From Mycolicibacterium sp. CH28 (lineage in GTDB: Bacteria > Actinomycetota > Actinomycetes > Mycobacteriales > Mycobacteriaceae): 64,000 nt of DNA. This document shows, piece after piece, positions 24,465 to 33,595 of the stretch. The notes beneath the pieces are model-generated. The model did not search any database, was not told the DNA's origin, and worked only from the letters and a program-made list of their open reading frames with translations. Every line of letters starts with the position of its first letter. The stretch's first letter is position 1. The stretch is taken from NCBI RefSeq assembly GCF_004745805.1, contig NZ_SRLQ01000019.1, positions 3,064 to 67,063 of the forward strand, in the 5' to 3' direction. A program made the position numbers and the translations under genes.

Positions 24465-25283
24465 ATGGCCGACTACGACACACAACCCGGCCGCAAACCT
24501 CCCCCGGAACCGGAGCTCTCCCCCGCCCAACTCCAGGCCGATGAACTTGACCTGTACGCCGGGCTCAACGGCGTGTCAGGGATCGTCGCGGACGCCAGCA
24601 GCGTCGACGAAATGCTCGTTCAGGTAGCACAATTCGCGGTACAGGCCATTCCCGGTGCCGACGGCGCCGGCGTCACCTTGATAGATCCGCACCCCATCGA
24701 CTCGGACCGGACCGAGGTGCGAATCCAGGCGCGCTCGGTCACCGCGGAGTTCGTCGCGGCAATCGACACCCTGCAATACGACAAGCTTGGTGAGGGGCCG
24801 TGCATCACCTGCATCCGGTCCGGGCGGCCCGCGGTGAGCGGTTCGCTGGGCAGCGACCGGCGCTGGCCGCGCTTCGGCGGCGCGGTGGCACGCCTGGGCG
24901 TGCACTCCGTCCTGGCGCTGCCGTTGATCATCGGGAACCGGGCGATCGGCGCGATCAACTCCTATGCCTACGGTCGGGACGCTTTCGCCGAGCACGCGGT
25001 CCAGCTGGGAACCCAATTCGCCGGGCCCGCGGCTGTCTCGGTGTACAACGCGCAGCTGCTGGCCAGCACCCAGCTGCGCACCGCGCAACTGCAGCAGGCC
25101 CTAGTCACCCGGGCGGTGATCGATCAGGCGATCGGCATCATCCGCAGTCGCGCGGGCGGTACCGCGCAGGAGGCCTTCGACCGCCTCACCCGGATGAGCC
25201 AGAGCGAACACATCAAACTCGCCGAGGTTGCTGAGCGGTTGGTCGACGAGGCGGTCCGACGGGCTCGTGCGCGCCAGCAGTGA
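24465..25283 (+). CDS. GAF-ANTAR regulator 2
   Basis: The 272-residue protein starts at the ATG after GGGGAGG (a GTG one codon upstream is possible). A GAF domain (about 40-185) has LGEGPCITCIRSGRPAV and LGVHSVLALPL; the ANTAR domain (about 205-265) has VTRAVIDQAIGIIRSRAGGTAQEAFDRL. It probably controls transcription by antitermination in response to a small ligand. It is the closest of the set to regulator 1. Confidence 0.88.
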   Translation: MADYDTQPGRKPPPEPELSPAQLQADELDLYAGLNGVSGIVADASSVDEMLVQVAQFAVQAIPGADGAGVTLIDPHPIDSDRTEVRIQARSVTAEFVAAIDTLQYDKLGEGPCITCIRSGRPAVSGSLGSDRRWPRFGGAVARLGVHSVLALPLIIGNRAIGAINSYAYGRDAFAEHAVQLGTQFAGPAAVSVYNAQLLASTQLRTAQLQQALVTRAVIDQAIGIIRSRAGGTAQEAFDRLTRMSQSEHIKLAEVAERLVDEAVRRARARQQ

Positions 25284-25291
25284 CCTGGTGC

Positions 25292-26050
25292 TCACCGCTG
25301 TTCGCCAACCATTTCGGTCAGTGCCCTGACCAGCTCGGGCCGGGTATGCCGATTCCTCATCAACTGCCGCGCCACATCGGTGAGATGCTCGCCGCGCATC
25401 CGGCTGTAGGTGCGCATCAGCCGGAATGCGTGATCGACTGGCACTCCGAGCATTTCGCTCAGAAACCCTTTTGCCTGCTCGATGAGGACCCGGCTGGCCA
25501 GGGCGGAGCGCAGCGGCGACACCACCGTGGACAAGGTGGGCGGGTGCTCCTGCAGGACCGCCACACACGCAATGTGGGCCAGGGTCTGCCCGACCAGCTG
25601 ATCGGCCTCGCTGAGCTCGCCTGGCCGGGTGCCGAACAGGCCGAGCGCGCCGAGGACGGCGCCGGCCGCGCGCATCGGCACCGCGTGTACCGACGCAAAG
25701 CCGGCCTCGATCGCAGCCGGGACGAACCGCGGCCACCTGTCGATCTGGGTAGCGATGTCGGCGATCAGAACCGGCTCTCCGGTGCGGTAGCACTCGATGC
25801 ACGGCCCCTCCTCGGCCTGCAGTTGGAACAGTTCGAGTTCTCGGGTCTGCTCGGAGGTGGCCGCCAGCAGATGCAGTCGCTGGAGCGGATCAGCAAGCAG
25901 GAATCCGGCGGAAGCGACGTCGAGCAGTTCAGCGCAACGCTCGGTCAGTTCGGTGAGCAGGTCAACGACGTCGAAGTCGTCGAGCAGGCTGTCCACCAGC
26001 GATACGACCGCGCTCAGCACGCGGGTTTCGCGCAGGTCATCGTTCACCAT
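25292..26050 (-). CDS. GAF-ANTAR regulator 3
   Basis: The 252-residue protein has a GAF domain (about 15-170, AEEGPCIECYRTGEPVL) and a C-terminal ANTAR region (about 180-240, LASRVLIEQAKGFLSEMLGVPVDHAFRLMR). I start at the ATG with GGGAGG 6 nt upstream. It is convergent with regulator 2 (8 bp apart) and 46 bp downstream of regulator 4 on the same strand, so 3 and 4 are probably co-transcribed. Confidence 0.88.
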   Translation of the reverse strand: MVNDDLRETRVLSAVVSLVDSLLDDFDVVDLLTELTERCAELLDVASAGFLLADPLQRLHLLAATSEQTRELELFQLQAEEGPCIECYRTGEPVLIADIATQIDRWPRFVPAAIEAGFASVHAVPMRAAGAVLGALGLFGTRPGELSEADQLVGQTLAHIACVAVLQEHPPTLSTVVSPLRSALASRVLIEQAKGFLSEMLGVPVDHAFRLMRTYSRMRGEHLTDVARQLMRNRHTRPELVRALTEMVGEQR

Positions 26051-26096
26051 GGCTTGCCTCCCGGTCCGGGCCATCGGAGAAATTCGTTGCCGTACA

Positions 26097-26804
26097 TCAA
26101 TGCGCGTCCAATCTCAGGCGCCGTTCGACGATGTCGCGGGCGACATCGGTCGCGCTTCGGTCGGTGGCGTAGGCGTGGGCCCGCAGCCGCACCAGCGCCT
26201 CGGTGGGATCGAGGTCCAGTTGCGCCACCAGCATCCCGGTGGCCTGGCTGACCTCTACCCGGCTCAGCAGGCACAACTCTGCCCATGCGCTGCTGGTGGG
26301 ATCGTCGACGGCCGCCTGCAGGTCGCCGGCGAGCAGATCCAGGACCGGTATGCCGGCCAACTCCGCGGCGACCGCCGCGCCCGAAAACTGTTGGTCGGCC
26401 AGCGCACCCGCGTGAGTCCGGAACAGGTCCAGAGCGCCAATGTACTCCCCGGCCGCCAGGACCGGCATGGCGAAGACTCCCCGGATCTGCTTGTCCAGCA
26501 TCGCCCGACCGTAGTTGGGCCAGCGTGTCTCTCTGGGATTGGCAAGATCGGCCACCACGACCGGGGCCTGCACCGTGACCGCGTCCAGGCACGGACCTTC
26601 GCCGTAGATGAACTGCAGTTCGTCGTACTCCCGCGCCAGCTGCCCGCTCGCACCGAGCGTGGCGGTGTTCGCACCCTCGAACACCAAGGAAATGGCTGCT
26701 GCATCAACGTCGAGCAGCTGAACACAGGCCTCGCAGAGCGAGTCGGCGGCTTTGACTCCGCGCCGGCCGTTCATAGCCACGACGAACTGGTCCTGGATCG
26801 TCAA
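26097..26804 (-). CDS. GAF-ANTAR regulator 4
   Basis: The 235-residue protein has a GAF domain (about 18-160, GEGPCLDAVTVQAPVVVADL) and a C-terminal ANTAR-like domain (about 170-230, EVSQATGMLVAQLDLDPTEALVRLRAHAY). The start is a TTG at 26804; an ATG 30 nt in is an alternative. ANTAR helix 1 is shorter than in the other copies. It forms a pair with regulator 3. Confidence 0.82.
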   Translation of the reverse strand: MTIQDQFVVAMNGRRGVKAADSLCEACVQLLDVDAAAISLVFEGANTATLGASGQLAREYDELQFIYGEGPCLDAVTVQAPVVVADLANPRETRWPNYGRAMLDKQIRGVFAMPVLAAGEYIGALDLFRTHAGALADQQFSGAAVAAELAGIPVLDLLAGDLQAAVDDPTSSAWAELCLLSRVEVSQATGMLVAQLDLDPTEALVRLRAHAYATDRSATDVARDIVERRLRLDAH

Positions 26805-27052
26805 ACTAGACCGAACCCGGCATGGACCACTGGTGCGGCACTGAACGTTCGCGCAGCCATCACCCCAGCCTCCCCTAGTTCACCCCCAATTGCTGGGATT
26901 CGCGCCAAGCCTGGCGGCGCCGGGACCGGCCGACGGCTCGGTGATCCGCGGGTAGACTCTGAGGTGCTGGCCCAACAGCCGGCCCGGATCGGTGTCCCGC
27001 CTCTGCGACGCCGCGAGCACCCGCTCACCGCCGGGCATGTCCTCCAACCCCG

Positions 27053-28210
27053 TTGCAGCTCAACCGCGCAGCAATCGCCTTTCGAGGACCCACCATCGCT
27101 ATCACAGACGTCGCCGAGTATGCCCACCTGAGCCGCCGCGACATCGACTCACTCGCGACCGCGCTCGACGCGATCCGTTCCGAGGTCGAAGAATCCCGCG
27201 GGCAGCGCGACGCCGCTTACATCCGCCGCACCATCATGTTCCAGCGGGCGCTGGATGTGGGTGCCCGACTGCTGATCTTCGGTAGCCGCTCACGCACCGG
27301 GTGGGGGCTGGGAGTGGCGGCTTTGGCAGTGGCCAAGAGCATCGAGAACATGGAGATCGCCCACAACGTCGTTCACGGGCAATGGGATTGGATGAACGAT
27401 CCCGAGATCCACTCGACGACCTGGGAGTGGGACATGGCCGGTCTCAGCTCGCAGTGGCGGTACTCGCACAACTACCGGCATCACGTGTTCACCAATGTCG
27501 TCGACGTCGACGACGACCTCGGTTTCGGCATCATGCGGGTGACCCGCGACGTGGCGTGGCGCCCGCGCAACCTGATGCAGCCGGTGCGCAACGCGCTGCT
27601 GGCGATCATCTTCGAGTGGGGCATCGCCCTGCACGGTCTGCATTCCGAACACGAACGCGCGTCGAGCCCGGCCGAACGCTCCACCCAGACGCAGGCATTC
27701 AAGGCCAAGATCAAACGCCAGGTGATCAAGGACTACGTCCTGATTCCCGCCCTCAACGGACCGCGCTGGCGACGGGCATTGACCGCGAACGCTGCCGCCA
27801 ACGTCCTGCGCAACCTGTGGGCCTACGCGGTGATCTTCTGCGGGCATTTCCCTGATGGCGCACAGACATTCACCGTTGACGCTATCCAGCAGGAGACCAA
27901 GGGCGACTGGTACCTGCGGCAGATGCTGGGCAGTGCCAACTTCACGGCCGGGCGGGTGCTGGCGTTCCTCAGTGGCAACTTGTGCTACCAGATCGAACAC
28001 CACCTGTTCCCCGATCTACCGAGCAACCGCTACGCCCAGATCGCCAAGCGGGTGCGGGCACTGTGTGCCAGCTACGGGCTGCCCTACACCACGGGATCGC
28101 TGCCGCGGCAGTTCCTGCAGACCCAACGGACCATCGTGAAGCTGGCGTTCCCGGACCGTCGTCGCGTCGACGCCGCGCCCGAGCGAGCCGTGCCGCAGCG
28201 GCAAGGCTGA
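27053..28210 (+). CDS. Membrane fatty-acid desaturase, DesA3-like
   Basis: The roughly 380-residue integral membrane di-iron enzyme has three His boxes: HNVVHGQW, HNYRHHVF and QIEHHLFP. WDWMNDPEIHSTTWEWDM is characteristic of the mycobacterial stearoyl-CoA delta-9 desaturase DesA3. It introduces a cis double bond into acyl-CoA. The start shown is TTG 27053. DesA3 begins MAITDV by my recollection; here the aligned codon is ATC (27095), with GAGGA upstream, so the true start is doubtful. No dedicated oxidoreductase gene is adjacent. Confidence 0.9.
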   Translation: MQLNRAAIAFRGPTIAITDVAEYAHLSRRDIDSLATALDAIRSEVEESRGQRDAAYIRRTIMFQRALDVGARLLIFGSRSRTGWGLGVAALAVAKSIENMEIAHNVVHGQWDWMNDPEIHSTTWEWDMAGLSSQWRYSHNYRHHVFTNVVDVDDDLGFGIMRVTRDVAWRPRNLMQPVRNALLAIIFEWGIALHGLHSEHERASSPAERSTQTQAFKAKIKRQVIKDYVLIPALNGPRWRRALTANAAANVLRNLWAYAVIFCGHFPDGAQTFTVDAIQQETKGDWYLRQMLGSANFTAGRVLAFLSGNLCYQIEHHLFPDLPSNRYAQIAKRVRALCASYGLPYTTGSLPRQFLQTQRTIVKLAFPDRRRVDAAPERAVPQRQG

Positions 28211-28240
28211 CGACCGGCCCGCAGCTGCGAATGCGGGCCG

Positions 28241-29059
28241 CTACCAGACCCGGATCCAGTCAATCAGCATGTTCGCCGGATAGGTGCCCGACCCGGGGTC
28301 GCCACCACCGGACCCGGCGACCGCGAGGTCGAACACCGGGAACATCTGATAGCCGGGATCGTTGAACTGCCAATCTGGCAGCGAGCGCGCCGGCACATTG
28401 AAGTAGGGCGCCGCGCCGTCAACGTAGTCCCTCCAGAACCGCATACCGGCGTCGTCCCATTGGACCCGCCAGGTATGCCAGGCGCTGTCGACGGCAATGG
28501 TCTGGCTGAGGTGTTCACCGCCGTTGAGTTTGGCGTGCACGGCGGTGCCGGGCGCCCACTTGCCGTTGCCGTACCACTCCATCACGTCGACTTCGCCGCC
28601 GTTGACCCGACTTTCGTTGGACAGATACCACGCCGGCCAGCAGCCGGGGGTCAGACAGTCCAGCTTCATCCGCGCTTCCCAGGTGTGGCCGATACCGCCG
28701 TTCCACTTGCCGAAAATCTTGCCGCTGTAGTAGGTGGGGCCGTCTTTGGCGGCGTGGAACACCAGGTTGGAGTTGCCGTCGAGGTAGACGTTGCGGCGGT
28801 CGTCACGGTACTGGCCGACGTGCTCGGGTAGCTCCCAATACGTCGGGTCCTCCATCGTTTCGCGGGCCAGCGCGACGGTCCACTTGGCCGGGTCGGGGGC
28901 CGAACCGGCTGGGCCGTCGAACTCGTCGTGGAACAGGTAGTTTCCAGGTGCGGGAGCCGGCGCTTGGGGCAGTAACGGGCTGGCTTGCGCCGATGGCAGT
29001 CGGACCGCGACCGCGAGCAGACCTAGCCCTGACGTCATCAGCATGTGGCGGCGATCCAT
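28241..29059 (-). CDS. GH16 family secreted glycosidase-like protein
   Basis: The 272-residue protein starts with a signal peptide (MDRRHMLMTSGLGLLAVAV). A single GH16 jelly-roll has the catalytic E-x-D-x-x-E motif as GGEVDVMEWYG. Flanking WEARMKLDCLTPGCWPAWYLSNE forms the substrate cleft with a cysteine pair. It resembles M. tuberculosis Rv0315, a secreted beta-glucanase-like antigen. Substrate unknown. The frame upstream of the ATG is open, but the ATG after GGGG fits the signal. Confidence 0.88.
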   Translation of the reverse strand: MDRRHMLMTSGLGLLAVAVRLPSAQASPLLPQAPAPAPGNYLFHDEFDGPAGSAPDPAKWTVALARETMEDPTYWELPEHVGQYRDDRRNVYLDGNSNLVFHAAKDGPTYYSGKIFGKWNGGIGHTWEARMKLDCLTPGCWPAWYLSNESRVNGGEVDVMEWYGNGKWAPGTAVHAKLNGGEHLSQTIAVDSAWHTWRVQWDDAGMRFWRDYVDGAAPYFNVPARSLPDWQFNDPGYQMFPVFDLAVAGSGGGDPGSGTYPANMLIDWIRVW

Positions 29060-29198
29060 CACCCCATACAAGCCGCATCGTCGGGCGGGGCGCAACCTTG
29101 CAGTCACCTGTACGGATGCCGATCTGGGCTTATGTGGGTGCCACGCCTACCGTTGGGGTGATGGCAGAACGGACGGCGGCAGTGTCTTTCACGGCTCT

Positions 29199-29630
29199 CT
29201 ACGGAGCCTGTGGCGGTGGAGTGCCGATCAGCACCGCGTTGACGCGGCAGCCGTCCGGGCCGGCTTTCCAGGCGTGGTCGACACCCGGCATGACGACCAT
29301 GTCACCCTCTTCGAGGTGGTGAACGCCGTCGTCAAGGATGAGGTCGATCGTTCCGCTGAGCACCGTCTGAAGATCGAGTGTGTCGGTGTGGTGCACGGGG
29401 GTTCGGGAGTGTGGGCCGTAGTCGATGACGATCCACCGGACGTGGCCGGCGGGCAAGAACTGGTCGATGAGTTCGGCTGCGCCGAGCGGCCGTGGCGGCG
29501 GCGGGCTGGATGCGGTGGCGTACGGGATGCCCATCGCGAAGCCGGGAGCCACCTGACTGATGGCGAGCTCGTCCCGGCTGACCACGCCGGTCTTACCGTC
29601 AGCGTCGACTCCGGTGATCAGAATGCGCAT
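29199..29630 (-). CDS. Cupin-domain protein
   Basis: The 143-residue protein has one conserved beta-barrel, with motif 1 (PVHHTDTLDLQTVLSGTIDL) and motif 2 (LEEGDMVVMPGVDHAW). His residues HH and the terminal His fit a metal site. Function unknown. The ATG at 29630 replaces a weaker TTG upstream. It is downstream of the DMT-type gene on the same strand, about 30 bp away. Confidence 0.8.
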   Translation of the reverse strand: MRILITGVDADGKTGVVSRDELAISQVAPGFAMGIPYATASSPPPPRPLGAAELIDQFLPAGHVRWIVIDYGPHSRTPVHHTDTLDLQTVLSGTIDLILDDGVHHLEEGDMVVMPGVDHAWKAGPDGCRVNAVLIGTPPPQAP

Positions 29631-29659
29631 GGGGTGTGGCCTTCGGTCGTGGCGAGAGG

Positions 29660-30610
29660 TCAAAGTCGTTCGGCGGGGACTTCAGTTTTCGACTCGCCCG
29701 CCTGCGTCGTCCCGTGGCCGGCCGCACCGAAGACTGCCACCGCCACGGCGCCGGCAACAGCACCGACGAATCCGAGGGCCACCACCCAGCCGAGTCCGGG
29801 CTGGGCACTGTCACCGAGGAACACCACGCCGATGATTCCCGGCACGACCGTCTCACCGACGACGAGGGCCGCGGTGGCACCGTTCACCGAGCCGAGTTGC
29901 AGCGCCACCGTGTGCAGGTAGAAGCCGCCGACCCCACTGATGACGACCGCCCACGCGGCCGGGTCGGCCGCCAGGACCCACGGCTGCAGCGGGTCGAGAC
30001 CGTCGAGTACCCGAACGGCGATCGCCAACCCGCCGAACAGCACACCGGCGATCAGCCCGGCCATGATCGCACCGCGGGACCCGAGAAACCGGACGAGGGC
30101 GATCCCACCGAGCAGGATCAGCACCGATCCCGCCAACACGCCCCAGTGGACCAGCCGGTCCGGATTCACTCCGCCGCGCTCACCGGAGCCGAGGCCGAGC
30201 ACGAACAGCGACACGATGACCGTGCCGATGGCAATCCAATCCCGGCGGCGCAAGCCGATGCCCAGGACCGCGATCCCGAGCACGGCGGTGACCACCAGGT
30301 TCGCGCTGATGATCGTCTGAGACAAGAACAGTGGAATCAGCCGGGCCGAGACCGCACTTCCGGCGAAGCCCACGACATCCAGGACAACTCCGGCGATAAA
30401 CGCTGCGGTCAGCGCGGCCCGCATGGTCGAGCGCAGCGTCGGGCCGCCGGTCGCGGTGACATGTCCGGTCGCGCCGCGGTCTCGGGCCGCGGCTGCCGAC
30501 CTGCGTGCCCCGTAGGCCTGCAGCACCGAGGAGACCCCGTAACCGATACACGCCAGCAGCGCCGCCGCGACACCGATCATCATCGTTTGGAGCCAATCAC
30601 GTCGGGCCAC
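29660..30610 (-). CDS. DMT-superfamily membrane protein
   Basis: The 316-residue protein has about nine hydrophobic helices, beginning MMIGVAAALLACIGYGVSSVLQAYGARRS after a short basic N-terminus. It ends in VFGAAGHGTTQAGES. The repeat of 4-5 helices is typical of EamA/DMT transporters of mycobacteria. The substrate is unknown. GTG 30610 or ATG 30583 could start it. The cupin gene follows. Confidence 0.75.
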   Translation of the reverse strand: MARRDWLQTMMIGVAAALLACIGYGVSSVLQAYGARRSAAAARDRGATGHVTATGGPTLRSTMRAALTAAFIAGVVLDVVGFAGSAVSARLIPLFLSQTIISANLVVTAVLGIAVLGIGLRRRDWIAIGTVIVSLFVLGLGSGERGGVNPDRLVHWGVLAGSVLILLGGIALVRFLGSRGAIMAGLIAGVLFGGLAIAVRVLDGLDPLQPWVLAADPAAWAVVISGVGGFYLHTVALQLGSVNGATAALVVGETVVPGIIGVVFLGDSAQPGLGWVVALGFVGAVAGAVAVAVFGAAGHGTTQAGESKTEVPAERL

Positions 30611-30647
30611 CCATCCTCGAGGCGCGCGCCGGCACCGAAAGCGGGCC

Positions 30648-31070
30648 CTACGCCGGCTGGAGCGTGAATGGAATCTGTTCCTGGCCCGGCCGGGTCATCT
30701 GGCAAACGCCCTGTTGGATGGCCGTCAGCTGGCCCTGGAGGGTCTGCGAATTCCACACGAAGACCATCGCGCCCTTGGTCTTGGTCTTGTCCGGGCACAC
30801 CGGGACCTGGCCCTTGAGCGTCATCATCCAGGTGTGGGCCCCGCGATAGGTGGCCTGCCCTTCGATCAACGGTGAGGTCACGTTCGCCTGGCATCCCACC
30901 TCGATCACATTGCACTGGTTCGAGATGGTCCAGGTGTCGAGGATCGTATTCGGACCCTGCAGGTTGAAGGTGCCCGAGATCAGATCGTCGGCGGCGTGGG
31001 CCAGCGGTGCGGCGCCCAACACCGCACAGAACACCGAAGCCATTGTGGCGACACGGCCAAGGGTCCGCAT
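30648..31070 (-). CDS. Secreted four-cysteine protein
   Basis: The 140-residue protein has a signal peptide (cleavage near HAADD) and a mature domain of about 112 residues with two probable disulfides (NQCNVIEVGCQ, VPVCPDK, GVCQMTR). Such mycobacterial secreted proteins have no assigned function. Its ATG is at the 5' end of the minus-strand cluster from 31.1 kb down to the cupin. Confidence 0.75.
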   Translation of the reverse strand: MRTLGRVATMASVFCAVLGAAPLAHAADDLISGTFNLQGPNTILDTWTISNQCNVIEVGCQANVTSPLIEGQATYRGAHTWMMTLKGQVPVCPDKTKTKGAMVFVWNSQTLQGQLTAIQQGVCQMTRPGQEQIPFTLQPA

Positions 31071-31203
31071 ATCGACCTGTGCTCCTATCGTGAAGAACGC
31101 GCCGGATCAAACCGACTCCTGAAACGCTATCCCACGTTATGAGCTCGGCGTTACGCCGAGAGCCAGACCCTAAGCAAGCCTTAACCGAATGGCGTCCGCC
31201 CTT

Positions 31204-33501
31204 TCAGGCCGCCGCGACCCGCCCCAGCTGATCCAGACGCAACACGACGAGGTAGGAATTGGCCGCCGGGACGGTGGCGGTGCCGCTACCTCCGGCCAGG
31301 TTGAACAGCACCGCCGCTCCCGACACCATGCCGATGACCAAGGCGGCTGCCGCCCCGACCACCTGGCCGACGAGGAAGCCCACCGGGTTGTCGCCGAAGA
31401 GCGCCCCGATCCCCTGGCCGACGGCTAGGCCGAGGGCCACCTGCAGTTCGGGGCTCTTCACGACGGAGTTGATCAGGGTGGTCGCCACGTCGCTGGTCGG
31501 CGTGCCGTTGAGGATGTCGCCGGCCAGGCTGCTGATCAGACCCTGCGCGGCCGGGTTGGACAGCAGGGCGTCCACCGCCGCCTTCGTCACCTGGCCCGCC
31601 GCCGGATCGAAGACCGTGTTGTTCAACGACGTCCGGTCGATCAGATCGCCGACGATCCCCTGCGCCAGCCCGCTGATCGCTTGCTTCACCGCCGGCGCGG
31701 ATAGCGCCGAACCGAGCGCGGCCGGGAGTGTGGCGTTCAGCGCCGCGGTGATCGCGGGATCGGCTTGCAGTGCCTGCAGGGCGCCGAGCACCGCGTCGGT
31801 CAGCGGTGTGCCGGCCAGCAACACCGTGACGATCTGGGTCGTCGCAGTCGACAGCGCTGCAACGACCCCCGGCTGGCCGAGGAAGCCGCTGATCACCGTG
31901 CCGGCCGTCGCGGCCAGTTGAGCCGCCGATGCCGGGTCGGCCAGGGTGTTCAGCAGCGTCGGTCCATACGTGGGCCCGAGCAGCGCGCCGACGAAGGCGC
32001 GGGCACTCGGGTCGGCGGCGACGTCACCGATCAGGGATGCCACGCCGGCCACCACCGCGGAGACCACCTCGGAGTTGGTGGCCAACGAAGACAGCGCGCC
32101 GCCTGCGGCTGCGCTCAGCGCAGATTGGAACGAGGCGTCGAAGCGCAGACCCCGCCAGGCCTGGTCCAGCGCGGTGAGCCAGTGGGTGCCGTTCAGGACG
32201 CCGGTGCCGAGTTGGGTGACGGCATCGGCAACCGCGGCGGCCACGTTCGGTGTGCCCAAGATGGTTGGGACCGCCGCGCCGACCGCCGTGGCCAGGCCCT
32301 GCATTGCTTTGGTGTTGCTCAGCAGACCCTGTGCCGCATTGCCCAGCGCGTCGCCGACGGCGGTGGCCGCCGGGCTGCTACCGAGCGCCGCCGAGACCGA
32401 GCCGGCCACCAGGTTGCCGAGCCATGCGGGCAGATCCGCCCCCTGGGTGAGGTCGATAACCGCGTTGGACGTGGCGGAGGCTAGCGCGGCCTGAACCGTC
32501 GGGTTGCTCAGGAAGGTGGTGATCTGGCCGGCCGACTGCGGCACCATCGAGGTGAGGTACTCGCCCAGCGGCCGAAGGTCGCCACCGGCCAGACCAGCCG
32601 AGATCACTCCGGATTGGTCCGGTGTCGGCATGACGGCGTGGGCCAGCACATCCAGCGCGCTCTGCACATCGGTATTGCCCAGCGTGTTGCGAACGAAGTT
32701 GGCTGCGGCGTCACCGATGACGGTGCCCACCGCCTGCGGCACACCCCAGTACGACCCCAGCGCCGCCGTTACCTTCGCCGAAAAGAACTGCAGCACAGCG
32801 GTATTAGTCGCTAGTCTTTGAACTTCGGCGCTGACCTTGCCGTTGGTCAGGAGGTCCTGGATTCCGTCGGCGACGATCGGCGCCAGCTCGTCGGCAATCG
32901 GCTTCCACCCGGGCAGATGCCGGTCGATGAAGTTCCGCACGGCGCTGCTCAGAGCGTCGACGCTCGGAGTCGACACCAGCACCGGCGGATCGGTGACCGC
33001 GCCATCGCTGGGGCCCACCACTGCCGCGCCGCCGACGGCTCCCTGACCGATCGTGTCGTTGATCAGCCCTACCGGGCGTGCGATTCGACCACCCGCCAGT
33101 TCGCGGCGACTTGCCGCCACCGCCACCCACGACAGCGGCTCGGCGATCGGAGCCAGCGGAGCAGCACCACCGCGCGCCGCATCCAGCCCTGCCCGGATAG
33201 GCGTCACGATCACCCCGGACGGCTTGGCCGTCGCCAGCACCGGCTGCGTCTCAGCCGCGGTCGTCGGGGTCGCGGTTGCCGGCTTCACGAGCCCACTCGC
33301 GGGGTTTCGCGTGGCACGTTTACCGGCAGCCGGGTTCGCCTTGCCGCTCGAGGCGTGGCGCGCCGTGGACCCGGACGACGACGTCGTCCCCGCATCGGAG
33401 TCGGCCGACGCCGCTGCGGGCAGCGCCACGATCACCCCGCCGATGCCCAAGGCCACAGCCAACGCTCCGACTCGACCGACGTAACGACCCTGCCGTCCCA
33501 T
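31204..33501 (-). CDS. Exported Ala-rich repeat protein (paralogue of 33596)
   Basis: The 765-residue protein starts at the ATG of MGRQGRYVGRVGALAVALG, an exported signal. An Ala/Thr/Pro linker follows, then the PLSWVAVAASRREL segment common to mycobacterial exported repeat proteins. Residues about 160-760 are Ala/Val/Leu/Gly-rich helical repeats of the type VGDAAANFVRNTLGNTDVQSAL. A C-terminal VGQGIGALFGDNPVGFLVGQ segment and hydrophobic helix follow. Function unknown; probably surface-exposed. Promoter and leader match the neighbouring paralogue. Confidence 0.75.
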   Translation of the reverse strand: MGRQGRYVGRVGALAVALGIGGVIVALPAAASADSDAGTTSSSGSTARHASSGKANPAAGKRATRNPASGLVKPATATPTTAAETQPVLATAKPSGVIVTPIRAGLDAARGGAAPLAPIAEPLSWVAVAASRRELAGGRIARPVGLINDTIGQGAVGGAAVVGPSDGAVTDPPVLVSTPSVDALSSAVRNFIDRHLPGWKPIADELAPIVADGIQDLLTNGKVSAEVQRLATNTAVLQFFSAKVTAALGSYWGVPQAVGTVIGDAAANFVRNTLGNTDVQSALDVLAHAVMPTPDQSGVISAGLAGGDLRPLGEYLTSMVPQSAGQITTFLSNPTVQAALASATSNAVIDLTQGADLPAWLGNLVAGSVSAALGSSPAATAVGDALGNAAQGLLSNTKAMQGLATAVGAAVPTILGTPNVAAAVADAVTQLGTGVLNGTHWLTALDQAWRGLRFDASFQSALSAAAGGALSSLATNSEVVSAVVAGVASLIGDVAADPSARAFVGALLGPTYGPTLLNTLADPASAAQLAATAGTVISGFLGQPGVVAALSTATTQIVTVLLAGTPLTDAVLGALQALQADPAITAALNATLPAALGSALSAPAVKQAISGLAQGIVGDLIDRTSLNNTVFDPAAGQVTKAAVDALLSNPAAQGLISSLAGDILNGTPTSDVATTLINSVVKSPELQVALGLAVGQGIGALFGDNPVGFLVGQVVGAAAALVIGMVSGAAVLFNLAGGSGTATVPAANSYLVVLRLDQLGRVAAA

Positions 33502-33538
33502 AACACCCACCCCGACGTTGACGTGCAAGCTAATTAGC

Positions 33539-33565
33539 TAGGGGTATAGCACACGGCGATGACGT
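33539..33565 (-). promoter_or_regulatory. Promoter/leader shared with 38 kb gene
   Basis: On the minus strand, TGTGCTATACCCCT is followed by a 42-nt leader with CTTGC, CGTCAA and a GGGGTGGG ribosome site. The same blocks occur upstream of the 38056 start. An extended -10 (TG-N-TATACC-like) is likely; no clear -35 is present. The two leader lengths differ by 1 nt. Confidence 0.5.
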
Positions 33566-33595
33566 CATGCGGAGCGTTGCGGCAAACCATGCGGG

